From assembly GCA_903898725.1 (NCBI GenBank), contig CAIUGQ010000633.1, positions 1 through 11,658 on the forward strand: DNA of 11,658 bases, in the 5' to 3' direction. Origin of the DNA: an uncultured Burkholderiales bacterium (lineage in GTDB: Bacteria > Pseudomonadota > Gammaproteobacteria > Burkholderiales > Burkholderiaceae_E). Under the pieces are notes generated by a model. It was not told the origin of the DNA, did no database searches, and saw only the letters and a list, made by a program, of their open reading frames with translations. Made by a program: the position numbers and the translations under genes. Shown here piece by piece: positions 1-5,971 of the stretch (the first letter of the stretch is position 1; each line of letters starts with the position of its first letter).

Positions 1-168
1 CCACGCCTCGGTGGCGGCATCGGGCATCGCGGCGCAGCCGGGCAGCAGCGGCGCCGCGGCGACGATCACCGTGCCGGAGCCGATCACGCGGATGAAGCGG
101 CGGCGACCGGGGGCGGCGGACGTCGACGGAAGGAGGGCGGGCGCGGGCCGGGCGCGGCAGTCATCCAT
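1..168 (-). CDS. Tat-exported lipoprotein-like protein, probable nitroreductase/Acg-family FMN oxidoreductase (partial, N-terminus only)
   Basis: Only the first 56 codons are inside the window; the rest lies left of base 1. The start is ATG reading down from 168. An AGAGGT Shine-Dalgarno sits about six bases upstream and a good promoter lies further up. After about 21 residues come three arginines and a Tat-type stretch (RRRFIRVIG, from residue 22). A hydrophobic run follows, then a lipobox-like LLPGC (Cys 45) and MPDAATEAW. This pattern of twin arginines, hydrophobic segment, cysteine and a short 'MP.A...AW' motif resembles the N-termini I know from Tat-signal nitroreductase-like (Acg family) proteins. 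The catalytic domain is not visible, so the family is an inference from the leader alone. Export and lipid attachment are likewise predicted. The gene is divergent from the DUF2061 gene and shares its control region. Confidence 0.6.
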   Translation of the reverse strand, partial: MDDCRARPAPALLPSTSAAPGRRRFIRVIGSGTVIVAAAPLLPGCAAMPDAATEAW

Positions 169-182
169 GGGGACCTCTGTAG

Positions 183-223
183 TAAACAGGTTAACGATAT
201 GGGGATAATCGTTAACCGGTTTA
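183..223. promoter_or_regulatory. Nested palindromic operator over the divergent promoter region
   Basis: The arms GGTTAACGAT (189-198) and ATCGTTAACC (208-217) form a perfect 10-base inverted repeat around a nine-base centre. The symmetry extends outward to 16-base arms (183-198 and 208-223) with one mismatch. Each arm contains a near-palindrome of its own, TAAACAGGTTAA (183-194) and TTAACCGGTTTA (212-223), with centres 29 bp apart. The second lies in the spacer between the leftward -35 and -10; the first lies just past the predicted start site. This is the geometry expected for two dimer sites of a TetR- or MarR-type repressor. The regulator is not in the window, so its family is inference. 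Confidence 0.65.
204..209 (+). promoter_or_regulatory. Possible rightward -10 box for the DUF2061 gene
   Basis: GATAAT on the plus strand matches five of six bases of the -10 consensus and lies inside the palindrome, overlapping the leftward -10 box. No good -35 is seen 16-18 bases upstream. If used, it would give a 5' leader of about 140 bases before the ATG at 354, under the same operators. It may be only the mirror image of the leftward box. Confidence 0.3.
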
Positions 224-233
224 TCAAAGTCAA
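205..233 (-). promoter_or_regulatory. Sigma70-type promoter for the leftward Tat-protein gene
   Basis: Read on the minus strand, TTGACT (233-228) matches five of six bases of the -35 consensus. After exactly 17 bases GATTAT (210-205) matches four of six of the -10. Transcription would start near 198, leaving a leader of about 30 bases with the AGAGGT ribosome site before the ATG at 168. This is the best promoter in the window. Its AT-rich composition stands out against the GC-rich surroundings. Confidence 0.7.
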
Positions 234-353
234 CCCGGGATGTTCCGATGACATCGGCCGGTCCGATCGGCCTGGTCGATATTTCCGGTTGGCCCGCGCG
301 GCCTGTGCCTGCGAGCATCCGGTCATCCCCTCATCGATCCGAAGGAGCCCGCA
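217..353. other. Non-coding leader between divergent promoter and DUF2061 gene
   Basis: No gene is supported here on either strand. The stretch contains small symmetric elements: CCGATG-A-CATCGG (245-257), a perfect 13-base palindrome, and CCGATCGG (263-270). Either could be a further regulator site or chance in CG-rich DNA. Confidence 0.4.
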
Positions 354-599
354 ATGAAGATCGCCACCTACGGCACGATGCACCTCGGCGTCGCGTTCGG
401 CGTCGCCTACGCGCTCACCGGCAGCGTGCGCCTGGCCGGCACGATCGCGCTGGTGGAGCCTGCGGTGCAGACCGTCGCGTACGCCCTGCACGAGCGTGCA
501 TGGCGCGATCCCGCGGCGCTGCGGGCCCGGCTCGCCCGCGTGTTCGGTGCGTCGGGCGCCGCGCGCGGCGCCGGTCAGCGAGCGGTCAGCCGAGCGTGA
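354..599 (+). CDS. DUF2061 family small membrane protein
   Basis: An 81-residue protein of unknown function. The first 50 residues carry the DUF2061 signature: YGTMHLGVAFGVAYALTG, then a second hydrophobic segment ending in VEPAVQTVAYALHERAW. Two short membrane segments are expected at about residues 9-22 and 28-46, placing it in the inner membrane. The rest is an arginine/alanine-rich tail. The ATG is supported by AAGGAG (343-348) five bases upstream. The 3' end overlaps the tail of the convergent VOC gene by 14 bp, which explains part of the low-information tail. The long region upstream (217-353) contains no gene. No biochemical role is known for the family. Confidence 0.8.
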   Translation: MKIATYGTMHLGVAFGVAYALTGSVRLAGTIALVEPAVQTVAYALHERAWRDPAALRARLARVFGASGAARGAGQRAVSRA

Positions 600-1224
600 C
601 CCGGCCTGCCGGGGTCTCGAAGGTCGCGGCGAGGCCGGACGCGCCCTCGCGCTCCACCCATTCGAGCGGCACCGGCGCGCTGACCTGCGGGCGCCGCTCG
701 ATCACCGCCTTCGGACCGCGGATCGTCAGGCCCGCGAGTCGGACACCCGCATCCGGCAGGCGGGCGGTCGGATGCTCGGTCATCGGCACGTCCCACTGGA
801 TCACCGTCGGCAGCAGCCCGTCGCCGGGCGGATGGCCGCCGGTGGGCACGGTGATCCGCCAGCGCAGGCTGCCGCGGGTCATGGGGACGATCGTCCCGGG
901 GAGGTACTTCAGCGTGCCGAGCGAGCGCTCGAGGTCGTCGCTGCGCACCAGCCAGTGCACCAGCACCGGCGCCTTCTTCAGTCTGGCGCGCATCGCCGGA
1001 TCGTCGAGCATGAAGGGGCGCGGCGTCTTCGGTTCGGGCTGCGACGCATCCGGGGCGATCAGCTCGAAGTAGACGCCGCCGCCGAGCTGCAGCAGGCGGT
1101 TGTGGGTGCCCCAGCCGGGGTGCTGGCCACCCGGCGCGAGCGGCACGCCGAAGCGCTCGCGCAGCCAGGCCTCGCCCTCGTCGAGATCGAGGCAGGCGAC
1201 GACGATGTGATCGAGTTCGAGCAT
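586..1224 (-). CDS. VOC superfamily glyoxalase-like domain protein
   Basis: A 212-residue protein beginning MLELDHIVVACLDLDEG, a typical opening beta strand of a vicinal-oxygen-chelate module. It continues with GGQHPGWGTHNRLL (residues 32-45) and VYFELIAPD (51-59), which fit the glyoxalase-like (Glyoxalase_3) family; His 6, His 35 and Glu 54 are candidate metal ligands or family markers. Such proteins are usually cytosolic; their substrates are mostly unknown, so no reaction is assigned. The ATG at 1224 has no clear Shine-Dalgarno, but it starts exactly where the family begins. A weak promoter lies at 1280-1252 on the minus strand. The gene is divergent from argS and convergent with the DUF2061 gene. 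Confidence 0.82.
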   Translation of the reverse strand: MLELDHIVVACLDLDEGEAWLRERFGVPLAPGGQHPGWGTHNRLLQLGGGVYFELIAPDASQPEPKTPRPFMLDDPAMRARLKKAPVLVHWLVRSDDLERSLGTLKYLPGTIVPMTRGSLRWRITVPTGGHPPGDGLLPTVIQWDVPMTEHPTARLPDAGVRLAGLTIRGPKAVIERRPQVSAPVPLEWVEREGASGLAATFETPAGRVTLG

Positions 1225-1251
1225 GGCGGCACCGTGTGTGGGGTCGCGGCG

Positions 1252-1280
1252 ATGGTAGCCGACGGCCGGTGCTCGGTCGA
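1252..1280 (-). promoter_or_regulatory. Possible promoter for the VOC gene
   Basis: On the minus strand TCGACC (1280-1275) and TACCAT (1257-1252) each match four of six consensus bases and are separated by 17 bases. Transcription would start near 1245, about 20 bases before the ATG at 1224. The match is modest but the position fits the divergent argS/VOC gap. Confidence 0.35.
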
Positions 1281-1293
1281 CGGGGCGCCCCGG

Positions 1294-1299
1294 TAGAAT
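1294..1299 (+). promoter_or_regulatory. -10 box immediately upstream of argS
   Basis: TAGAAT matches five of six bases of the -10 consensus and ends eight bases before the argS ATG at 1308. No convincing -35 is visible 16-18 bases upstream. A start about seven bases downstream of this box would fall at or within two or three bases of the ATG, giving a leaderless or near-leaderless mRNA. The absence of any Shine-Dalgarno before the ATG agrees with this. Confidence 0.45.
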
Positions 1300-1307
1300 G
1301 CCGCGCC

Positions 1308-3095
1308 ATGCTGACCGAACACAGACTCCGACTGACTCAGGCCTTCGAGGCGGCGGCGCGCACGCTGGCCGAGGCGAGCGGCGACCCCGCGGCCGTCGAG
1401 GCCGCGGCCCGCGCGCGCGCCACGCTCGAGCGTCCGAAGCAGGCCGGCCACGGCGACCTCGCCTGCAGCCTCGCGCTGCAGGTCGCCAAGCCCCTGCGGC
1501 GCAATCCGCGCGAGGTCGCGCAGGCGCTGATCGACGCGGTGCTCGCCTCCGAGGCCGGCAGCCTCGTCGAGTCCGCCGAGATCGCCGGGCCGGGGTTCGT
1601 GAACCTGCGGATCGCCGCCGCGGCCAAGCGCGAGGTCGTGGGCCGCGTGTTCGCCGCCCGCGAGGCCTTCGGCCGGCAGTCGGACGGCTCGGGCCGCCAG
1701 GTCGTGGTCGAGTTCGTGTCGGCCAACCCGACCGGGCCGCTGCACGTCGGCCACGGCCGCCAGGGCGCGCTCGGCGACGCGATCGCCGCGCTGCTCGAGG
1801 CCTGCGGCTGGCAGGTGCAGCGCGAGTTCTACTACAACGACGCGGGCGCGCAGATCGGCAACCTCGCGCTGTCGGTGCAGGCGCGTGCGCGCGGCATCGC
1901 GCCCGACGACGAGCGCTTCCCGAAGGACGGCTACCGCGGCGAGTACATCGCCGACATCGCCCGTGCCTACATGGCCGGCGAGACGGTGTCGGCGCTGCGC
2001 GTGGAGCCGGTCACCGGTGCGCGCGATCCCGAGGACCTCGACGCGATCCGCGCGTTCGCGGTCGCCTCGCTGCGCCACGAGCAGGACCTCGACCTGCAGG
2101 CCTTCGGCGTGCGCTTCGACGTCTACTACCTCGAGTCCTCGCTGTACACCGAAGGTCGCGTCGCCGCGGCCGTCGCGGGGCTGACCGCGGCCGGTCGCAC
2201 CTACGAACTCGACGGCGCGCTGTGGCTGCGCTCGACCGAGTTCGGCGACGACAAGGACCGCGTGATGCGCAAGTCCGACGGCACCTTCACCTACTTCGTG
2301 CCGGACGTGGCCTACCACGTGACGAAGTGGCAGCGCGGCTTCGGCAAGGCCATCAACGTGCAGGGGTCCGATCACCACGGCACGATCGCCCGCGTGCGGG
2401 CCGGTCTGCAGGGACTCGGCGTGGGCATCCCTCAGGGCTTCCCCGACTACGTGCTGCACAAGATGGTCACGGTGATGCGGGGCGGCGAGGAGGTGAAGAT
2501 CTCCAAGCGCGCGGGCAGCTACGTGACGCTGCGCGACCTGATCGAGTGGTCGGGGGGCATCGCCGCCGACGGCACGCCGCCCGAGGGGCTCGAGCGCGAG
2601 GACGCGCTGCGCCGCGGCCGCGACGCGGTGCGCTTCTTCCTGATCTCGCGCAAGGCCGACTCGGAGTTCGTCTTCGACGTCGACCTCGCGCTGTCGCGCT
2701 CCGACGAGAACCCGGTCTACTACGTGCAGTACGCGCATGCGCGCATCTGTTCGGTGCTCGCGCAGTGGGCGGCGAGCGCCTCGGGCGCCGATCCGGCCAC
2801 CCTCGAGGGCGCGGACCTCGCCCCGCTGTCGGGGGCGCGCGAGTTCTCGCTGATGGCGCGGCTGGCCGAGTATCCGGACGTGCTGAAGGCGGCTGCCGAC
2901 GAACTCGCGCCGCATGCGCTGGCCTTCTGGCTGAAGGACTTGGCGGCCGAGTTTCACGGTTACTATAACGCCGAGCGGTTCCTGGTCGACGATGCGCCGC
3001 TGCGCTCGGCGCGTCTCGCGCTGCTGCTCGCGACGCGGCAGGTGCTGCGCAACGGCCTCGCGCTGATCGGCGTGTCGGCCCCGGAACGCATGTGA
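1308..3095 (+). CDS. argS: Arginyl-tRNA synthetase
   Basis: A 595-residue class I aminoacyl-tRNA synthetase that charges tRNA-Arg with arginine, using ATP, in the cytosol. Its N-terminal additional domain (about 1-115) includes the substrate-side pattern GHGDLACSLALQVAK. The Rossmann catalytic core holds the HIGH-type motif as HVGH (residues 146-149, within SANPTGPLHVGH). The KMSKS-type loop reads KISKR (397-401). A helical DALR anticodon-binding domain runs from about 470 to the end. Length and all signatures are normal. An in-frame ATG at 1236 would add 24 residues of arginine-rich sequence; I prefer 1308 because it matches the family start and follows a -10 box directly. argS heads the rightward run, 16 bp before the SPOR gene. 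Confidence 0.96.
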   Translation: MLTEHRLRLTQAFEAAARTLAEASGDPAAVEAAARARATLERPKQAGHGDLACSLALQVAKPLRRNPREVAQALIDAVLASEAGSLVESAEIAGPGFVNLRIAAAAKREVVGRVFAAREAFGRQSDGSGRQVVVEFVSANPTGPLHVGHGRQGALGDAIAALLEACGWQVQREFYYNDAGAQIGNLALSVQARARGIAPDDERFPKDGYRGEYIADIARAYMAGETVSALRVEPVTGARDPEDLDAIRAFAVASLRHEQDLDLQAFGVRFDVYYLESSLYTEGRVAAAVAGLTAAGRTYELDGALWLRSTEFGDDKDRVMRKSDGTFTYFVPDVAYHVTKWQRGFGKAINVQGSDHHGTIARVRAGLQGLGVGIPQGFPDYVLHKMVTVMRGGEEVKISKRAGSYVTLRDLIEWSGGIAADGTPPEGLEREDALRRGRDAVRFFLISRKADSEFVFDVDLALSRSDENPVYYVQYAHARICSVLAQWAASASGADPATLEGADLAPLSGAREFSLMARLAEYPDVLKAAADELAPHALAFWLKDLAAEFHGYYNAERFLVDDAPLRSARLALLLATRQVLRNGLALIGVSAPERM

Positions 3096-3111
3096 GGCGC
3101 GGGCGATCCCG

Positions 3112-3756
3112 ATGAGCACGAAGCGCAAGAAGCGGCGGTCCCGCAACGGCGGCGGCACGCTGCTCGGCATCCTGGTCGGGCTGCTGGTCGGCCTCGCGAT
3201 CGCGGTCGCGGCCGCCCTCTACATGACGAAGTCGTCGGTGCCCTTCGTCGACCGGGTCAAGCGCCCGCCCGATCGGCCGCTGGCCGACCCCTCGAAGGGC
3301 GGCGAACTGCCCGATCCGAATCGCGCGTTGCAGAAAGGAAAGGGCGGCAACGGCGACCCAGCTCCAGCCGTGGCGGTGCCGATGACGCCCGCGCCCGGTG
3401 CGCCGCCGACTTCGGCCCCGAGCACGACCCCGGGCACGGCGGCCCCGGCCGCGGTCGGCACGCCGCCGGCCGCCGTCACGCCGCCGACGGCACCGGCTGC
3501 GGACCCGGCGCCTGCGGCGGACAAGTCCGCGTACCTGCTGCAGGCGGGCGCGTTCAAGGGTCAGGAGGACGCCGAGAGCATGAAGGTCAAGCTCGCGCTC
3601 ATCGGCTTCGAGGCCCGGATCGTGACCGCCGAGGTCAACGGCGTCACGTTCTACCGCGTTCGGGTGGGGCCCTACGCCCAGATCGAAGACATGAACCGGG
3701 CACGCAGTCGTCTCGCCGAGAACGGCATCGAGGCGTCGGTCGTGCGGCAGCGATGA
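3112..3756 (+). CDS. FtsN-like SPOR-domain inner-membrane protein
   Basis: A 214-residue bitopic protein. A strongly basic cytoplasmic start (MSTKRKKRRSR) is followed by one transmembrane helix (about 15-38). Next is a long proline/alanine/threonine-rich periplasmic linker (about 50-138) and a C-terminal SPOR domain (139-212, YLLQAGAFKGQEDAE ... YRVRVGPY). SPOR domains bind denuded septal peptidoglycan, and this architecture is that of FtsN, the late cell-division protein. The argS-SPOR-dsbA order is common in betaproteobacteria. Sequence identity outside the SPOR domain is low in this family, so I call it FtsN-like rather than FtsN. The gene lies 16 bp after argS, with only a weak ribosome site. 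It is followed 10 bp later by dsbA and is probably cotranscribed with it. Confidence 0.88.
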   Translation: MSTKRKKRRSRNGGGTLLGILVGLLVGLAIAVAAALYMTKSSVPFVDRVKRPPDRPLADPSKGGELPDPNRALQKGKGGNGDPAPAVAVPMTPAPGAPPTSAPSTTPGTAAPAAVGTPPAAVTPPTAPAADPAPAADKSAYLLQAGAFKGQEDAESMKVKLALIGFEARIVTAEVNGVTFYRVRVGPYAQIEDMNRARSRLAENGIEASVVRQR

Positions 3757-3766
3757 GGACAACGCC

Positions 3767-4402
3767 ATGAAACGCATCACCCGTCGGGAATTCGTCGCAG
3801 CGGTCGGCATCGCCGGCATCACCGCCGGCGCGCACGCGCAGCAGGGCACGGGCGAGGGCCACGAGTTCCGCTCGGTCAAGCCGCCGGCCCCCTCCGAGGC
3901 GCCCGCAGGCAAGGTCGAGGTCATCGAGTTCTTCTGGTACGGCTGCCCGCACTGCTATTCGCTCGAGCCCGTGCTCAAGGACTGGCTCAAGCGGCTGCCG
4001 CCCGAGATCGCGTTCCGCAAGGTGCACGTGCCCTGGCAGGTCCAGGCGCACCAGCAGCTCTACTTCACGCTCGAGACGATGGACCGCGCCCAGGCGCTCG
4101 ACGACAAGGTCTTCGCCGCGATCCACGCCGAGCGCAACAAGCTCGACACGCCCGACGCGATGGCCGACCTCGTCGCCAAGAACGGCGTCGACCGCAAGCA
4201 GTTCCTCGACACCTACGGCTCGTTCGGCGTGCGCACCCGCATGCAGCGGGCCACGCAGCTCGCCGCCGCCTATCAGGTCGACGGCGTGCCGATGCTCGGC
4301 GTCGGCGGCCGTTTCGTGACCTCGCCGTCGATGACCGGCTCGAACCCCGCGGCGCTCAAGGTCGTCGAGCAGCTGGTCGCCCGCATCCGCAAGGGCGCCT
4401 GA
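3767..4402 (+). CDS. dsbA: Thiol:disulfide interchange protein DsbA
   Basis: A 211-residue periplasmic oxidase that introduces disulfides into exported proteins and is normally re-oxidised by DsbB. The thioredoxin fold carries the active site CPHC (residues 60-63, in FFWYGCPHC) and the cis-proline loop GVP (Pro 175). The helical insert between them is present, so the protein is complete. GAGG at 3755-3758, overlapping the upstream stop, is the ribosome site. The leader MKRITRREFVAAVGIAG ... AHA has a TRREF twin-arginine motif and a weakly hydrophobic core, which suggests Tat rather than Sec/SRP export; many DsbA proteins use SRP. Cleavage is expected after AHA (residue 24). Confidence 0.93.
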   Translation: MKRITRREFVAAVGIAGITAGAHAQQGTGEGHEFRSVKPPAPSEAPAGKVEVIEFFWYGCPHCYSLEPVLKDWLKRLPPEIAFRKVHVPWQVQAHQQLYFTLETMDRAQALDDKVFAAIHAERNKLDTPDAMADLVAKNGVDRKQFLDTYGSFGVRTRMQRATQLAAAYQVDGVPMLGVGGRFVTSPSMTGSNPAALKVVEQLVARIRKGA

Positions 4403-4433
4403 CGCCACGCGGCCCGGGCGGGGCCGGCACGCC

Positions 4434-5204
4434 ATGCGCGTCTTCCTCACCGGCGCCTCGAGCGGGCTGGGCGAGGCGATCGCCCTCGAGTACGCGCGCC
4501 GTGCGCCCGGGGCGGTCATCGGCCTCGTCGCCCGCCGCCGCGATGCGCTCGAGGCGCTGGCCGGCCGCCTCACCGGCGTCACCGCCGTCCCCTACGCGCT
4601 CGACGTCACCGACCGCGCGGCGCTCCACGCGGCGGGCAGCGACTTCGTCGCCCGCTACGGCGCGCCCGACGTCGTCATCGCGAATGCCGGCATCAACGGC
4701 CCGACACTGACCGGCACGCCCGGCGACGACGAGAGCTTCGAGCGCATCCTGCGCACCAACGTGGTCGGCGTCTTCGACACCTTCGCGCCCTTCGTCGAAT
4801 CGATGCGTGCCCGGCGCTCGGGCACGCTGGTCGGCATCGCGAGCGTCGCGGGCATCCGCGGCATGCCCTCGCTCGGCGGCTACTGCGCCTCGAAGGCGGC
4901 CACCATCGCGTACCTCGAGAGCCTGCGGCTCGAGCTGCGCCCGAGCGGCCTGCGCGTCGTGACGATCGCGCCCGGCTACATCCGCACGCCGATGACGGCG
5001 CGCAACCGCTATCCGATGCCCTTCCTGATGGATGCCGACGCGTTCGCCGTCCGTGCGGCCGATGCGATCGCGCGCGGCCGCAGCTTCGCGGTGATCCCGT
5101 GGCAGATGGGCTGGGTCGCGCGGCTGCTGCGGGTGCTGCCGGATCCGCTCTTCGATCTGGCATTCGCCCGCGCGCCGCACAAGCCGCGCACGCCGCCGAC
5201 GTGA
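4434..5204 (+). CDS. Short-chain dehydrogenase/reductase (SDR)
   Basis: A 256-residue classical SDR, cytosolic, using NAD(P)H. The Rossmann cofactor motif TGASSGLG is at residues 6-13. Downstream are NAG (84-86), Asn 109, Ser 137, Tyr 150 and Lys 154 of the YxxxK motif (YCASK), and the post-catalytic IAPGYIRTPM. All tetrad residues are present, so it should be active. ARRR after the second strand (33-36) would favour NADP(H). The substrate cannot be read from the sequence. The C-terminus has a hydrophobic/aromatic stretch (WQMGWVARLLRVLPDPLF) that could touch the membrane. It begins 31 bp after dsbA with no strong Shine-Dalgarno. Its stop overlaps the next gene's GTG in GTGA, which implies translational coupling. 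Confidence 0.9.
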   Translation: MRVFLTGASSGLGEAIALEYARRAPGAVIGLVARRRDALEALAGRLTGVTAVPYALDVTDRAALHAAGSDFVARYGAPDVVIANAGINGPTLTGTPGDDESFERILRTNVVGVFDTFAPFVESMRARRSGTLVGIASVAGIRGMPSLGGYCASKAATIAYLESLRLELRPSGLRVVTIAPGYIRTPMTARNRYPMPFLMDADAFAVRAADAIARGRSFAVIPWQMGWVARLLRVLPDPLFDLAFARAPHKPRTPPT

Positions 5205-5971
5205 GCGGCGCGCCGCGCATCGTCAGCCTCGTCCCGAGTCTCACCGAGCTGCTGTTCGCCCTCGAGCTCGGGCCGCAGGTGGTGGGACGGACCGGCTTCT
5301 GCGTGCATCCGCGCGATGCGGTGCGCGCGGTGCCGAAGGTCGGCGGCACCAAGACCGTCGATGTCGAGCGGATCCTCGCGCTGCGGCCCACGCACCTGGT
5401 GGTCAACGTCGACGAGAACGAGAAGCCGACGGTGGAGCGACTGGCCGAGCACGTGCCGAACGTGATCGTCACGCACCCGGTGCGCGCGGCGGACACCCTC
5501 GACCTCTTCGAGCAGTTCGGCCGGGCCTTCGATCGCATGCCGCAAGCCGCCCGTCTGAACACGGCATGGCGGGCCGCCCACGACGAAGCGCGGGCGCGAC
5601 AATGGCGCGCCCTCAGGGTGGTGTACCTGATCTGGAAGGAGCCGTGGATGACGGTCTCGCGCGACACCTACATTGCCGACATGCTCGCGCAGGTCGGACT
5701 CGACGTCATCGTGCCGACGTCGGCGCGCCGTTACCCCGAGATCGACTGGGGCGAGTGCCCGCCCGCCGAGGCGGACCTGGTGCTCTTCTCGAGCGAGCCC
5801 TTCCGCTTCCGTGAACGCGATGCACATGCGTTCGCCGACGCCCACGGCCTGGACCGCAGGCGCTGTCTGACGATCGACGGCGAGATGACCTCCTGGTACG
5901 GCCCGCGCGCGATCGAGGGCCTGCGCTACCTCACGCGGCTGCGCGACGCGATCGAGGAGCGTGCGGCGTGA
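5201..5971 (+). CDS. Solitary helical-backbone metal receptor (BtuF/FecB-like) protein without signal peptide
   Basis: A 256-residue protein of the Peripla_BP_2 type, the fold of cobalamin- and siderophore-binding ABC receptors. The opening RIVSLVPSLTELLFALELG and the strand pattern VERILALRPTHLVV (about 55-68) are typical. The second lobe starts around LRVVYLIWKEPWMTVSRDTY (138-157). The GTG at 5201 overlaps the SDR stop (GTGA). The frame is open upstream to an ATG at 5099, but that adds 34 residues inside the SDR gene that do not form a convincing signal peptide. From the GTG the mature fold starts at once, so it appears cytosolic. No permease or ATPase gene is adjacent. Ligand and role are unknown; cobalamin or another metal chelate is only a family-based guess. 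Confidence 0.82.
   Translation: MSGAPRIVSLVPSLTELLFALELGPQVVGRTGFCVHPRDAVRAVPKVGGTKTVDVERILALRPTHLVVNVDENEKPTVERLAEHVPNVIVTHPVRAADTLDLFEQFGRAFDRMPQAARLNTAWRAAHDEARARQWRALRVVYLIWKEPWMTVSRDTYIADMLAQVGLDVIVPTSARRYPEIDWGECPPAEADLVLFSSEPFRFRERDAHAFADAHGLDRRRCLTIDGEMTSWYGPRAIEGLRYLTRLRDAIEERAA

Noticed and set aside
84..491. A leftward frame of 135 residues through the control region
   Set aside because: It runs through the palindromic promoter and opposite the DUF2061 gene; the Tat-leader frame starting at 168 has a ribosome site and a meaningful leader.
248..1072. A rightward frame of 274 residues across the DUF2061 and VOC genes
   Set aside because: It is antisense to the VOC gene and shifted against the DUF2061 gene; its composition is Arg/Ser/Gly-rich and it has no ribosome site.
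1282..1291. GGGGCGCCCC palindrome upstream of argS
   Set aside because: A pure G/C palindrome of ten bases is common by chance at this composition and is not clearly placed relative to a promoter.
1236..1307. Upstream in-frame ATG for argS
   Set aside because: The added 24 residues are Arg/Gly-rich and unlike the family N-terminus, and would include the -10 box in the coding sequence.
1059..3170. A 703-residue open frame antisense to argS
   Set aside because: It is rich in Arg/His/Ala/Gly low-complexity sequence with no recognisable domain, lies wholly opposite argS with its intact signatures, and such long shadows are usual in very GC-rich DNA.
2467..3924. A 485-residue leftward frame opposite argS, the SPOR gene and the dsbA start
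   Set aside because: It crosses three well-supported genes and its composition is an Arg/Pro/Ala-rich shadow with no family features.
5099..5200. Upstream extension of the metal-receptor protein as a signal peptide
   Set aside because: The 34 residues lie inside the SDR gene, contain charged residues spread through the stretch, and lack a convincing hydrophobic core; the GTG overlapping the stop is a better start.
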